Below are positions 1 to 5,866 of a stretch of 12,508 bases of DNA, one piece after another. Origin of the DNA: an uncultured bacterium (GTDB taxonomy: Bacteria > Patescibacteriota > Minisyncoccia > CAIUEV01); assembly GCA_903898335.1 (NCBI GenBank), contig CAIUEV010000040.1:1-12508 (forward strand), written 5' to 3'. Both the position numbers and the translations under genes were made by a program. The notes beneath the pieces were generated by a model that saw only the letters and a program-made list of their open reading frames with translations, was not told where the DNA came from and did not search any database. Position 1 is the stretch's first letter. Every line of letters starts with the position of its first letter.

Positions 1-83
1 TATTTGGCGATATCGTGCACTTTCTAGTGACTATTATATTTTTAAACACGAATATATTTTTATTTTTAAAAATAGATTTTAAT

Positions 84-764
84 ATGACAAAAAAGGAACT
101 ATTTTTAGAACTTGCAATGCCCGATAAACAGGGAAAAAGTCGTTGGGTTTCGATATCGGAATTCATTGATAAATATAAAAAGCTTCAACTTGGGAATGGC
201 GGAAGCTGGTGTAGGGCTAGTTCCAACTTGGCAAAAGAATATCAAATTGAGCTTGATAAAAGCGTAACATCAGGAAATTCTATAAATAGAATTCGATTAG
301 TAGGATTAAACACTAAGAAAAACTTCAACCAAAACATCAGAAAAGATATTAAAAATTTTTATAAAACACAAAAGTGCGTAATGCTAGGTATTAATGGCAA
401 TTCCGAGAATACAAAAATTGAAATCGATCACAAAGATGGAAGAAAAAATGACCATAGACTTTCAAGCCTTCAAAGTCAAAAATTATCAGATTTTCAACCA
501 CTTTCCAAAGCTGCCAACGATGTAAAAAGACAAATTTGCAAAAAATGTAGGGAGACCAACAAACGTTGGAGTGCAAAAAATATAAAAGGTAATCCATATG
601 ATTTTTATATAGGAGATGAAAATTATTCCGAAGAATTGGGCTGTAAGGGGTGCTATCAATATGATCCCGTTGAATATAGAAAAGTTATTGTAAAAAATAT
701 AAGCGAACTATCAGCGAAAGAAGCCGTAGATAGTATTTTTAAAAAATTATATCCAGACGAATAA
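84..764 (+). CDS. Type II restriction endonuclease, HNH family, NlaIII/IceA1-like
   Basis: This is probably a type II restriction enzyme that cuts double-stranded DNA at CATG. The 226-residue product carries an HNH/beta-beta-alpha-metal core: IDHKDGR at about residues 114-120 (His116 the likely general base) and AANDVKR at 143-149. Two Cys pairs, C152/C155 and C187/C190, probably hold a structural zinc. The segments LGNGGSWCR (36-44), NQNIRKDI (82-89) and GCYQYDPVEYR (189-199) match my memory of NlaIII of Neisseria and IceA1 of Helicobacter, as does the length of about 230. I chose the ATG at 84 because the frame upstream of it encodes a Phe/Ile-rich stretch from pure AT sequence that does not fit the family N-terminus. 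There is no Shine-Dalgarno. The methyltransferase begins 14 bases after the stop, the usual R-M pairing. The HNH nuclease call is firm. CATG specificity is inferred from family resemblance only. Confidence 0.82.
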   Translation: MTKKELFLELAMPDKQGKSRWVSISEFIDKYKKLQLGNGGSWCRASSNLAKEYQIELDKSVTSGNSINRIRLVGLNTKKNFNQNIRKDIKNFYKTQKCVMLGINGNSENTKIEIDHKDGRKNDHRLSSLQSQKLSDFQPLSKAANDVKRQICKKCRETNKRWSAKNIKGNPYDFYIGDENYSEELGCKGCYQYDPVEYRKVIVKNISELSAKEAVDSIFKKLYPDE

Positions 765-778
765 TCAATTATTAAATT

Positions 779-1858
779 ATGAACTACATTGGCAGTAAAT
801 TATCATTATTAGAATTTTTGGAAGAATCAATCAATAAGGTTGTTGATAAAAATTGCGATACTTTTTGCGATTTATTCGCCGGAACTGGAATTGTCGGAAG
901 TTATTTCAAAAGAAAGGGTTATAAAATAATCGCTAACGATATTCAATATTACAGCTATGTTTTAAATAGGCATTATATAGGAAATCACAAAGAATTAAAT
1001 TTTACAAAACTAACAAAAGAAATTCCCGATTTAAAAAGCATTGATGTAAAAAATAGGAAAAATTTTGTTTGCAATTATCTATCAGATTTAAAAGGTGTAA
1101 AGGGATTTATTTATAAAAATTATTGTCTTGGTGAAACTAAAAGCAAAGAAGAACCACGACAATATTTTTCCGATGAAAACGGAATGCGTTGTGACGCGAT
1201 CCGTCAAAAAATTGAAAATTGGAAAGAACAAAATTTAATTTCTGATGACGAATACTATTTTTTGATTACAAGCTTAGTTGAGTCAATTGATAAATACGCA
1301 AATACAGCTTCCGTGTATGGCGCTTTTCTGAAAAAATTAAAAAAAACGGCTCAAAATAATTTGATTTTAAAACCCGCTGAATTGATAATAAACGATCAAG
1401 ACCATGAAGTTTTTAACGAGGATATAAACAAAGTAGCAGAAAAAATTTCGGGTGATATTTTGTATTTAGATCCGCCATACAATCAAAGGCAATATGCAAC
1501 AAATTATCATATGCTTGAAACTATTGCAAAATATGATAATCCTAAAATTTATGGAAAAACTGGTTTGCGTGAGTATCAAAATCAAAAATCACTTTTTTGC
1601 TCTAAAGCAAAAGTAAAAAAAGCCTTTGAAGACTTAATTCTGAAAGCAAAAGCAAAATATATTTTTTTAAGCTATAATAATGAAGGCTTAATGACGCTGG
1701 AAGATATTAAGGAGATAATGAGTATGCGGGGAAAATATGGTAATTTTACTAGAGAATATAATCGTTTTAAAGCGGATAAGTCGGAAAATAGAAATTTTAC
1801 AGCGAACAAGACAACCGAGTATCTACATTATGTAATTTGTGAAAGCTTGCAAGTTTGA
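779..1858 (+). CDS. DNA adenine N6-methyltransferase, D12 class (M.NlaIII/HpyIM-like)
   Basis: This enzyme should transfer methyl from S-adenosylmethionine to adenine N6 in the site cut by the adjacent nuclease, protecting host DNA. The 359-residue protein begins MNYIGSKLSLLEFL, the N-terminal signature of Dam-like D12 enzymes. The SAM-binding motif I is DLFAGTG at residues 31-37, followed by an acidic residue at the expected place (ANDIQ, 52-56). The catalytic motif IV is LYLDPPYNQRQY at 228-239, continuing into TNYHMLETIA. The order motif I, recognition region (about 65-200), motif IV is that of the alpha group. Start is the first ATG; no Shine-Dalgarno is visible, and translation may be coupled to the nuclease 14 bases upstream. 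By pairing and similarity I expect CATG as target. The gene itself contains one CATG (1403-1406). Confidence 0.88.
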   Translation: MNYIGSKLSLLEFLEESINKVVDKNCDTFCDLFAGTGIVGSYFKRKGYKIIANDIQYYSYVLNRHYIGNHKELNFTKLTKEIPDLKSIDVKNRKNFVCNYLSDLKGVKGFIYKNYCLGETKSKEEPRQYFSDENGMRCDAIRQKIENWKEQNLISDDEYYFLITSLVESIDKYANTASVYGAFLKKLKKTAQNNLILKPAELIINDQDHEVFNEDINKVAEKISGDILYLDPPYNQRQYATNYHMLETIAKYDNPKIYGKTGLREYQNQKSLFCSKAKVKKAFEDLILKAKAKYIFLSYNNEGLMTLEDIKEIMSMRGKYGNFTREYNRFKADKSENRNFTANKTTEYLHYVICESLQV

Positions 1859-1909
1859 ATAATGGCTGGATAATTAATTAGGTTTTTTAATTATTGATTT
1901 AAATAAAAA

Positions 1910-2062
1910 ATGGGAAATTTTAACATGGACGATCAAGAGAATACCGGCAGAAGAATAATTGAAGCTTTAGAGGGTATTGCTAATGAATTGGCAAAGATAA
2001 GAGTTGAACTAGTGGAAGTTAAAAGAGTTATTCAAGATAAAGATGAATCAAGCGAAAATTAA
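1910..2062 (+). CDS. Small charged helical protein, unknown
   Basis: A 50-residue open frame in the stretch between the methyltransferase and the next long gene. The product starts MGNFNMDDQENTGRR and continues as an amphipathic, Glu/Lys/Arg/Val-rich helix (about residues 15-43) with regular hydrophobic spacing (I-I-A-L, I-A-L-I, V-L-V, V-I), which suggests a short coiled coil. An internal ATG at 1925 would give 45 residues. Neither start has a good ribosome site, although many genes here lack one. No family is recognised. It could be a small partner of the R-M system, an antitoxin-like or regulatory peptide, or a chance frame in AT-rich DNA. The helix-compatible composition is the main argument that it is real. 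Confidence 0.4.
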   Translation: MGNFNMDDQENTGRRIIEALEGIANELAKIRVELVEVKRVIQDKDESSEN

Positions 2063-2120
2063 CTCCATAATTCAAGAAGCAATAAAAATTGTTAGAAAAT
2101 TGAAAAAAAAGATTTCTTAA

Positions 2121-2157
2121 AATAAGAACGCAAGCCTAAATACGTTCCAATACCGTC
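2121..2157 (+). repeat. Degenerate direct repeat, copy A
   Basis: This 37-base block matches 3014-3050 at 32 of 37 positions without gaps. The shared core is CCTAAATAMGTTCCAA with flanking AATAAGAAYGCAA. A weaker, gapped similarity extends upstream into A/T-rich sequence on both sides. The copy lies 50 bases before the start of the unknown gene at 2208; copy B lies 26 bases after that gene's stop. Read as protein, both copies give NKNAxLNxFQxR, so they may be the tail of a duplicated coding segment rather than a site. Copy A has a stop just before this frame. Confidence 0.6.
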
Positions 2158-2207
2158 ACCATCTATTTTCTTCGCACTAAACTGTTAAAAATAACGTAGA
2201 ATTTGTC

Positions 2208-2987
2208 ATGAGCGACCTTATTACAATTGCAGATATTGTAAAAAGCCCCGAGGCCACTAGAAGTCTCATGGCTCTTCTCGGATATCATTTTTTAAGTCCA
2301 ATTGCCAAAGAATCTGGTTCTGGATTGAGCGTTATTATAAAAGATAATCTTGAGCAAGTTCGGCAAATCATATTGAGAAAGAGAAAAGAAACTGACAATA
2401 AAACAAACCTCCGTGTTGCAATGGAGGGAGTTAGATCTGCAGCATTTGCTGATTCAAAAATTGCTGCTGAATATTTTGGGGGGATAATAGCAAATTCCGG
2501 CTCTAGTGAAGATGATTCGCTCATGTCATTTCTAGCTATAGTAAAGAATCTCTCTTCAAAACAACTTCATTTTCATTATGTTATTTATCGGAGTTTACAT
2601 AACTTAATATTGGCTAATCCCGAATGGCAAAAAATTAATTTAGGTTTAGATACAGATATTAATACGCTCGAAATATTTTTTTCTACTATTGAATTAAATT
2701 CAATAGGAGTCATCCCTACTGAAGACGGTGAAATGCTATGTCGAACTGGAATTATTACTTCTTATAAATGTGATTTTGAAAAAATAGATGAGGAAAAAAA
2801 CTGTCCAATTACAAAAACATCACCTACCACGTTAGGCTTTCAAATGTATGCATCTGTTCATAATGAATATAATAATTGGAGAGATTTAAAAAACCTAGTG
2901 CTAGAACCATTCCCCGATATAGGAGTTCCAAATATTTACTTTAAAACTAGAGAAGAGCTTGTTAGTTGTGCAAAGAACGGAATTTGA
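2208..2987 (+). CDS. Hypothetical protein in defence-like context, possibly Abi-alpha/DUF4393-like
   Basis: I do not firmly recognise this 259-residue protein. It has no signal peptide and no clear membrane span, so it should be cytoplasmic. Residues about 1-75 are helical and charged (KSPEATRSLMALLGYHF, then LRKRKETDNKTNLR). The segment at 66-130 (NLRVAMEGVRSAAFADSK, then AAEYFGGIIANSGS and a stretch ending KNLSSKQLHFHYVIYRSL) resembles in layout the DUF4393 (Abi-alpha) pattern. In that family a helical stretch with E, A and D residues precedes a conserved 'layer of the cell' helix and a final 'L..LSP.......' segment. This is a resemblance by eye only. The C-terminal 100 residues are unassigned. 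The base composition is as AT-rich as the R-M genes upstream and lower in GC than the TspO gene downstream. It is flanked by direct repeats (2121-2157, 3014-3050), which points to acquisition. No Shine-Dalgarno is visible before the ATG. Confidence 0.7.
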   Translation: MSDLITIADIVKSPEATRSLMALLGYHFLSPIAKESGSGLSVIIKDNLEQVRQIILRKRKETDNKTNLRVAMEGVRSAAFADSKIAAEYFGGIIANSGSSEDDSLMSFLAIVKNLSSKQLHFHYVIYRSLHNLILANPEWQKINLGLDTDINTLEIFFSTIELNSIGVIPTEDGEMLCRTGIITSYKCDFEKIDEEKNCPITKTSPTTLGFQMYASVHNEYNNWRDLKNLVLEPFPDIGVPNIYFKTREELVSCAKNGI

Positions 2988-3013
2988 TTAAAAAATTCAA
3001 ATTTTTTCTACAG

Positions 3014-3050
3014 AATAAGAATGCAAACCTAAATAAGTTCCAACATCGTC
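3014..3050 (+). repeat. Degenerate direct repeat, copy B
   Basis: Second copy of the repeat described at 2121-2157, spaced 893 bases from it, with five mismatches in 37. It sits 33 bases before the start of the TspO-like gene. It is in an open frame that runs into that gene, but the gene's true start is at 3083. The placement, with one copy either side of a single gene of different composition from its right neighbour, fits an insertion or a duplication boundary. A conserved leader shared by the two downstream genes is the alternative. Confidence 0.6.
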
Positions 3051-3082
3051 CCACACTGCCCACAAATTTTCGAATAAAAAAT

Positions 3083-3841
3083 ATGAATACAAAACTGCTA
3101 AAAATATCAACACTGGGGGCGTATGTTATTATGGTATTTACTAACTATTTGGCAGTCTCGCTTCCGCTGAACAACAGAGACACTGGAGCAATATCGGATA
3201 GCTATCCCAATTTGTTTGCTCCCGCCGGTTACGCATTTTCAATTTGGGGTTTGATTTACACTTTGTTGGCGATATATGCTGTTTATCAGTTATGGCGAGA
3301 AAAAGATGAAACGATTGCACGAGTCAATCGATTTTTTATTCCGAACGCTCTTCTGAATGCCTCATGGATCTTTGCCTGGCATTATGATTTTATCGGACTT
3401 TCCGTCATTATTATGGTTGGCCTGTTATTCACATTGATTCGTATTGCGGATATTCTGCGTGCCGGCAATCTTGCTACAAAGGACATTTGGTTGGTAAGAT
3501 TGCCTTTTAGTGTATATTTCGGCTGGATTATTGTTGCCACAATTGCCAACATTGCGGTTTTTTTGGTCAGCGTCGGTTGGGACGGATTTGGCCTCAGCGA
3601 AAGTTTTTGGACGGTAGTGGTGCTTCTGGTTGGTGTCTTAATCGGTTGCTGGCGAATGCTTCTTGATCGATTTGTACCTTATGGGCTTGTGCTCGTTTGG
3701 GCTTATATTGCAATTATTTTCAAACATCTTTCGGCGAGTGGCTTCAACGGTAAATATCCAATTGTAGTCCAAACGGCGACCTTATGCCTTTTGACATTCT
3801 TAGGAACAATTTTGTTTATAATTATCAAGAAAAAGAAATAA
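3083..3841 (+). CDS. TspO/MBR-like tryptophan-rich membrane protein
   Basis: A 252-residue integral membrane protein with about seven or eight hydrophobic segments and many Trp residues. The stretch FAPAGYAFSIWGLIY (residues 45-59) is the hallmark of the TspO/MBR (tryptophan-rich sensory protein) family. A following helix has NALLNASWIFAW, matching the family's N-x-x-W pattern. Classical TspO is about 160 residues with five spans. This longer form with extra C-terminal spans is one I know from other bacteria, usually annotated as tryptophan-rich sensory protein. Its substrate there is unproven; TspO proper binds tetrapyrroles and sterols. The frame is open from 2966, but the ATG at 3083 places the first helix normally and leaves out a Lys/Asn-rich tail that comes from repeat copy B. 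The MazG-like gene starts 9 bases after the stop, so the two probably share a transcript. GC is clearly higher than in the genes to its left. Confidence 0.82.
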   Translation: MNTKLLKISTLGAYVIMVFTNYLAVSLPLNNRDTGAISDSYPNLFAPAGYAFSIWGLIYTLLAIYAVYQLWREKDETIARVNRFFIPNALLNASWIFAWHYDFIGLSVIIMVGLLFTLIRIADILRAGNLATKDIWLVRLPFSVYFGWIIVATIANIAVFLVSVGWDGFGLSESFWTVVVLLVGVLIGCWRMLLDRFVPYGLVLVWAYIAIIFKHLSASGFNGKYPIVVQTATLCLLTFLGTILFIIIKKKK

Positions 3842-3850
3842 ATTTTTTGT

Positions 3851-4165
3851 ATGGAATTTAAAAAGATTCAAGCAGAAGTGGTAAAAAATGCCATCAAATA
3901 TGGAGAAAAGTACAATGTTGCCGTTGATGAAGATTTTGCGCTGATAAAACTTTATGAAGAAGTTGGTGAATTTGCTCAGGCGGTTTTAATTCACCGAAAA
4001 AAAAGTCGGCCGGAAAAATATTTGCCTGAAGAAATCTCGAAAAGAGAGGTGGCTAAAGAATTGGCAGATATTGTTGGTATGGCTATGGTTAATGCTCATC
4101 TTTTGGGAATTGACTTGGAAGAGGCGGTGGATAAAAAATGGATCAGTAAGGAATGGCTTAAATAA
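3851..4165 (+). CDS. MazG-like nucleotide pyrophosphohydrolase
   Basis: A 104-residue all-helical protein with the MazG-type metal-binding signature. ExxE appears as LYEEVGEFAQ (Glu37 and Glu40), and the second acidic pair as ELADIVGMAM (Glu70 and Asp73). Enzymes of this family hydrolyse nucleoside triphosphates, often damaged or non-canonical ones, to the monophosphate and pyrophosphate with Mg2+. The length is that of the single-domain MazG-like/HisE-like members, so it should work as a dimer or tetramer. Which nucleotide it prefers cannot be read from the sequence. It is not HisE by context, as no histidine genes are near. It begins 9 bases after the TspO-like gene with no Shine-Dalgarno, which suggests co-transcription and possibly coupled translation. 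Confidence 0.8.
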   Translation: MEFKKIQAEVVKNAIKYGEKYNVAVDEDFALIKLYEEVGEFAQAVLIHRKKSRPEKYLPEEISKREVAKELADIVGMAMVNAHLLGIDLEEAVDKKWISKEWLK

Positions 4166-4178
4166 ACTAAATTTGATT

Positions 4179-4225
4179 CTGAGGTATAGCCAAGATTGAA
4201 TTAAGTCGATTCGGGTGTTTTCAAG
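4179..4225 (+). other. tRNA-like scrap (possible tRNA-Gln remnant)
   Basis: The bases TGAGGTATAGCCAAG (4180-4194) look like the acceptor, position 8-9 and D-stem start of a bacterial tRNA-Gln. GTCGATTCGGGTGTTTTCA (4205-4223) looks like a T-loop (TTCGA/GATTC type) and the 3' side of an acceptor stem. The D-loop, anticodon arm and variable region are missing between them, and the two ends pair only in part. If real, this is a deleted tRNA, perhaps left by integration or excision at a tRNA gene. It could equally be chance in a 74-base intergenic gap. Confidence 0.2.
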
Positions 4226-4239
4226 ATAAACATATCATT

Positions 4240-4797
4240 ATGAATCGGGAGAAAATTGAAAAAATAACTGACTATATTTTTTTAAAATCCAATCCTCAAA
4301 AAGCGGATTTGGCCTTGGTTTTTGGTACGCGTTATCATGAAGCAACAGAGAAAGCCTTTGAATTGTATCGTGATGGTTTGGTACACAAAATTATGCTTAG
4401 CGGCGGCATCAATAGAGTTACTGGGAAAAATGAGTCTTTGGAGATGAGCAAGGATTTGATTAGACTGGGACTGAAAAAAAGCAGCTTAATTTTAGAGAGT
4501 GAATCAACAAACTCCTTGGAAAATGTTTTATTCTCAAAGCGAGTAATCGAAGAAAAAATCGGATTTGGTAAAATAAAAAAAATTCTGGCAGTCGTCAAAA
4601 ATTATCATTCTCGTCGGGCATTAATGACTCTTAAAAAACATTTCCCCGGAACCATTGAATTAATACCGGTCACTTATGAAGTCGATGGATTCAAACCGGA
4701 AAATTGGTTTAATAGTGAGAATGGCAAGGAAAAAGTTCTATCTGAATGGAATAAAATCCCAAAATATTTAGCGAAGGGGGACATCGAAGAATTATAG
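4240..4797 (+). CDS. YdcF/SanA/ElyC-like DUF218 domain protein
   Basis: A 185-residue soluble single-domain protein of the DUF218 family. Visible landmarks are ADLALVFGTR (22-31, first beta strand and glycine loop), HKIMLSGG (49-56), ESESTNSLEN (86-95, the conserved E-x-S-T-N-x-x-EN motif) and VVKNYHSRRA (118-127, the conserved K-x-x-H-x-x-R-A motif). E. coli relatives include YdcF, which binds SAM, and SanA and ElyC, which are membrane-anchored and linked to envelope integrity and peptidoglycan or lipid-carrier metabolism. This copy has no transmembrane anchor, so it is most like YdcF. The reaction is not established for the family. The 74-base gap before it holds the tRNA-like scrap and no evident Shine-Dalgarno. 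Confidence 0.8.
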   Translation: MNREKIEKITDYIFLKSNPQKADLALVFGTRYHEATEKAFELYRDGLVHKIMLSGGINRVTGKNESLEMSKDLIRLGLKKSSLILESESTNSLENVLFSKRVIEEKIGFGKIKKILAVVKNYHSRRALMTLKKHFPGTIELIPVTYEVDGFKPENWFNSENGKEKVLSEWNKIPKYLAKGDIEEL

Positions 4798-4846
4798 TTT
4801 TTTAATAGAAGTATTTAAATGATAAGTTGAAAAATAACCTATCACC

Positions 4847-5428
4847 ATGAACATAATAAAAGCAATTGAAACAGAAGAACCAAGACTATTTGCTGAAAAT
4901 CTGAATAGCTATGAAGCTAATAAGGTTTTAAACTTAATCTTGGTTGATGTACGAAAAAGAAGCAAAGATGCAAAAAAATATGGCGGTTACGTTTGGGGGT
5001 CATCAAGTCCTTTGCTGATAAGCGTATATAAAGACAACGATTATTATGAACCATATGGAATTGAAATATTAAACGAAAAAACCGGAAAAGTTAATTTCGA
5101 CATCGTGGAATACTTAAAGAATAAGTCTTATAAATCAGCTATGATTGCAATATCTGATAAAAAAGAGTCACCGGAAAAATATAATTTGATGAAAAATAAA
5201 AAAGCGATAATTTTAAGATTTTCCAATCATAAAAATTCCAATGCTTTGTATCAAACCAATAAAAATATCTTCTTTGGTTTTGATAATGATGGAGTTCTCT
5301 CGGAACTTATTTATTTAAATAAGCAGGCATCTGAGGAGATTTTGGGAGAAAAAATAACAGATGTGATTGAGGTTTACCCCAATAAGAGATTAAAGAAAAA
5401 TATAGATAATTTATTCTTGGAATTATAA
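4847..5428 (+). CDS. Hypothetical protein, 193 residues, unrecognised
   Basis: I do not recognise this protein. It is Lys/Asn-rich, soluble-looking, without signal peptide or membrane spans. The first 45 residues are mostly helical. From about 45 on, beta-strand-like pieces follow (YGGYVWGSSSPLLISVYKD, then YGIEILNE), and near 140-165 there is FFGFDNDGVLSELIYL, which has the look of a short beta-hairpin domain such as DUF2283. That likeness is weak. The C-terminus is basic and helical. An imperfect hairpin (GATAAGTT/AACCTATC, 4821-4843) lies just before the start and may affect translation. The next frame, the S66 fragment, begins 5 bases after the stop. AT-richness is closer to the defence module at the left than to murI. 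It could be an orphan or lineage-specific gene. Confidence 0.65.
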   Translation: MNIIKAIETEEPRLFAENLNSYEANKVLNLILVDVRKRSKDAKKYGGYVWGSSSPLLISVYKDNDYYEPYGIEILNEKTGKVNFDIVEYLKNKSYKSAMIAISDKKESPEKYNLMKNKKAIILRFSNHKNSNALYQTNKNIFFGFDNDGVLSELIYLNKQASEEILGEKITDVIEVYPNKRLKKNIDNLFLEL

Positions 5429-5433
5429 AAATT

Positions 5434-5628
5434 ATGATTTACAAAAAACCATCGAAATTGAAAAAGGGAGATACAGTGGCGATTGTATCGCCGTCTTGGG
5501 GCGGACCGAGTGTTTTTCCTGATGTATATGAAAATGGACTTGAGGTCTTACGTGAATGGGGATTGGAATTGAGGTGGCAGAATGATAAAAATAATTTATC
5601 TCTATTTTTTAATCAAAAAATATGCTAA
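5434..5628 (+). pseudogene. Truncated LD-carboxypeptidase (peptidase S66, LdcA/MccF-like), N-terminal fragment
   Basis: The 64-residue frame begins like an intact S66 peptidase. The family start 'KP..LKKGDTVAIVSPS' is followed by SWGGPSVFPDVYENGLEVL, the form found in MccF-like members, then REWGLEL. Homology ends at about residue 46-50 (near 5575). The remaining codons are A/T-rich tail, and the frame stops at 5628. Full-length members are about 300-350 residues, with the nucleophile Ser near residue 110 and the Glu/His partners far downstream, all absent here. The piece therefore cannot be catalytic. The break lies directly before the extended -10 element at 5621 and the next gene. A deletion that joined the fragment to foreign sequence explains it best. 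The intact enzyme would trim murein tetrapeptides or hydrolyse microcin-like conjugates. Confidence 0.72.
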
Positions 5629-5631
5629 AAT
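5621..5631 (+). promoter_or_regulatory. Candidate extended -10 promoter element
   Basis: TATGCTAAAAT contains TGn followed by TAAAAT, one mismatch from TATAAT, in the extended -10 arrangement. No convincing -35 is present 17 bases upstream (TATTTT there). The element overlaps the ATG at 5622 used for the next gene, so either the promoter serves a later start or one of the two calls is wrong. Support is motif shape only. Confidence 0.3.
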
Positions 5632-5840
5632 CAAAAATCACTCCGCAGTATCTCGCAAAAAACATCTCCATCGCCATAGGATTGGTGCTGGTTTGGCGAG
5701 GCATCTGGTATGTTTTAGACGGTGTTGACAAATGGCTTTTTGACGGAAGCCACACTTGGACGGCGGTATTTGGTATCTTTGTTGGTTTAGTGATTCTTTA
5801 CTTGCCGGACAAGGATTTGAAGGAGATTGAGAAATTGTAG
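5622..5840 (+). CDS. Small two-span membrane protein, CPR-type conserved hypothetical
   Basis: A 72-residue protein with two membrane helices: about residues 14-30 (ISIAIGLVLVWRGIWYVLD) and 45-61 (TAVFGIFVGLVILYLP). A short loop with DKWLFDGSH lies between them, and the end is charged (DKDLKEIEKL). I know this type of sequence as a short conserved protein in Parcubacteria-like genomes. Its function is unknown. The ATG at 5622 overlaps a possible -10 element and the last bases of the S66 fragment, and there is no Shine-Dalgarno. The next ATG is internal to helix 1 and would destroy it, so 5622 is kept. GC is higher than in the flanking fragment, consistent with a native gene beside a deletion junction. 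Confidence 0.7.
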   Translation: MLKSKITPQYLAKNISIAIGLVLVWRGIWYVLDGVDKWLFDGSHTWTAVFGIFVGLVILYLPDKDLKEIEKL

Positions 5841-5866
5841 AAATAAATTGCTTGAATTTGAAAAAC

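Noticed and set aside
15..83. Upstream ATG at 15 as the start of the restriction endonuclease
   Set aside because: The 23 extra residues are a Phe/Ile/Leu-rich run from plain AT sequence. The family N-terminus starts at MTKKELF (84), which also gives the expected length.
2966..3082. ATG at 2966 as the start of the TspO-like protein
   Set aside because: It overlaps the previous gene by 22 bases and adds 39 Lys/Asn-rich residues encoded by repeat copy B. The first membrane helix begins right after the ATG at 3083.
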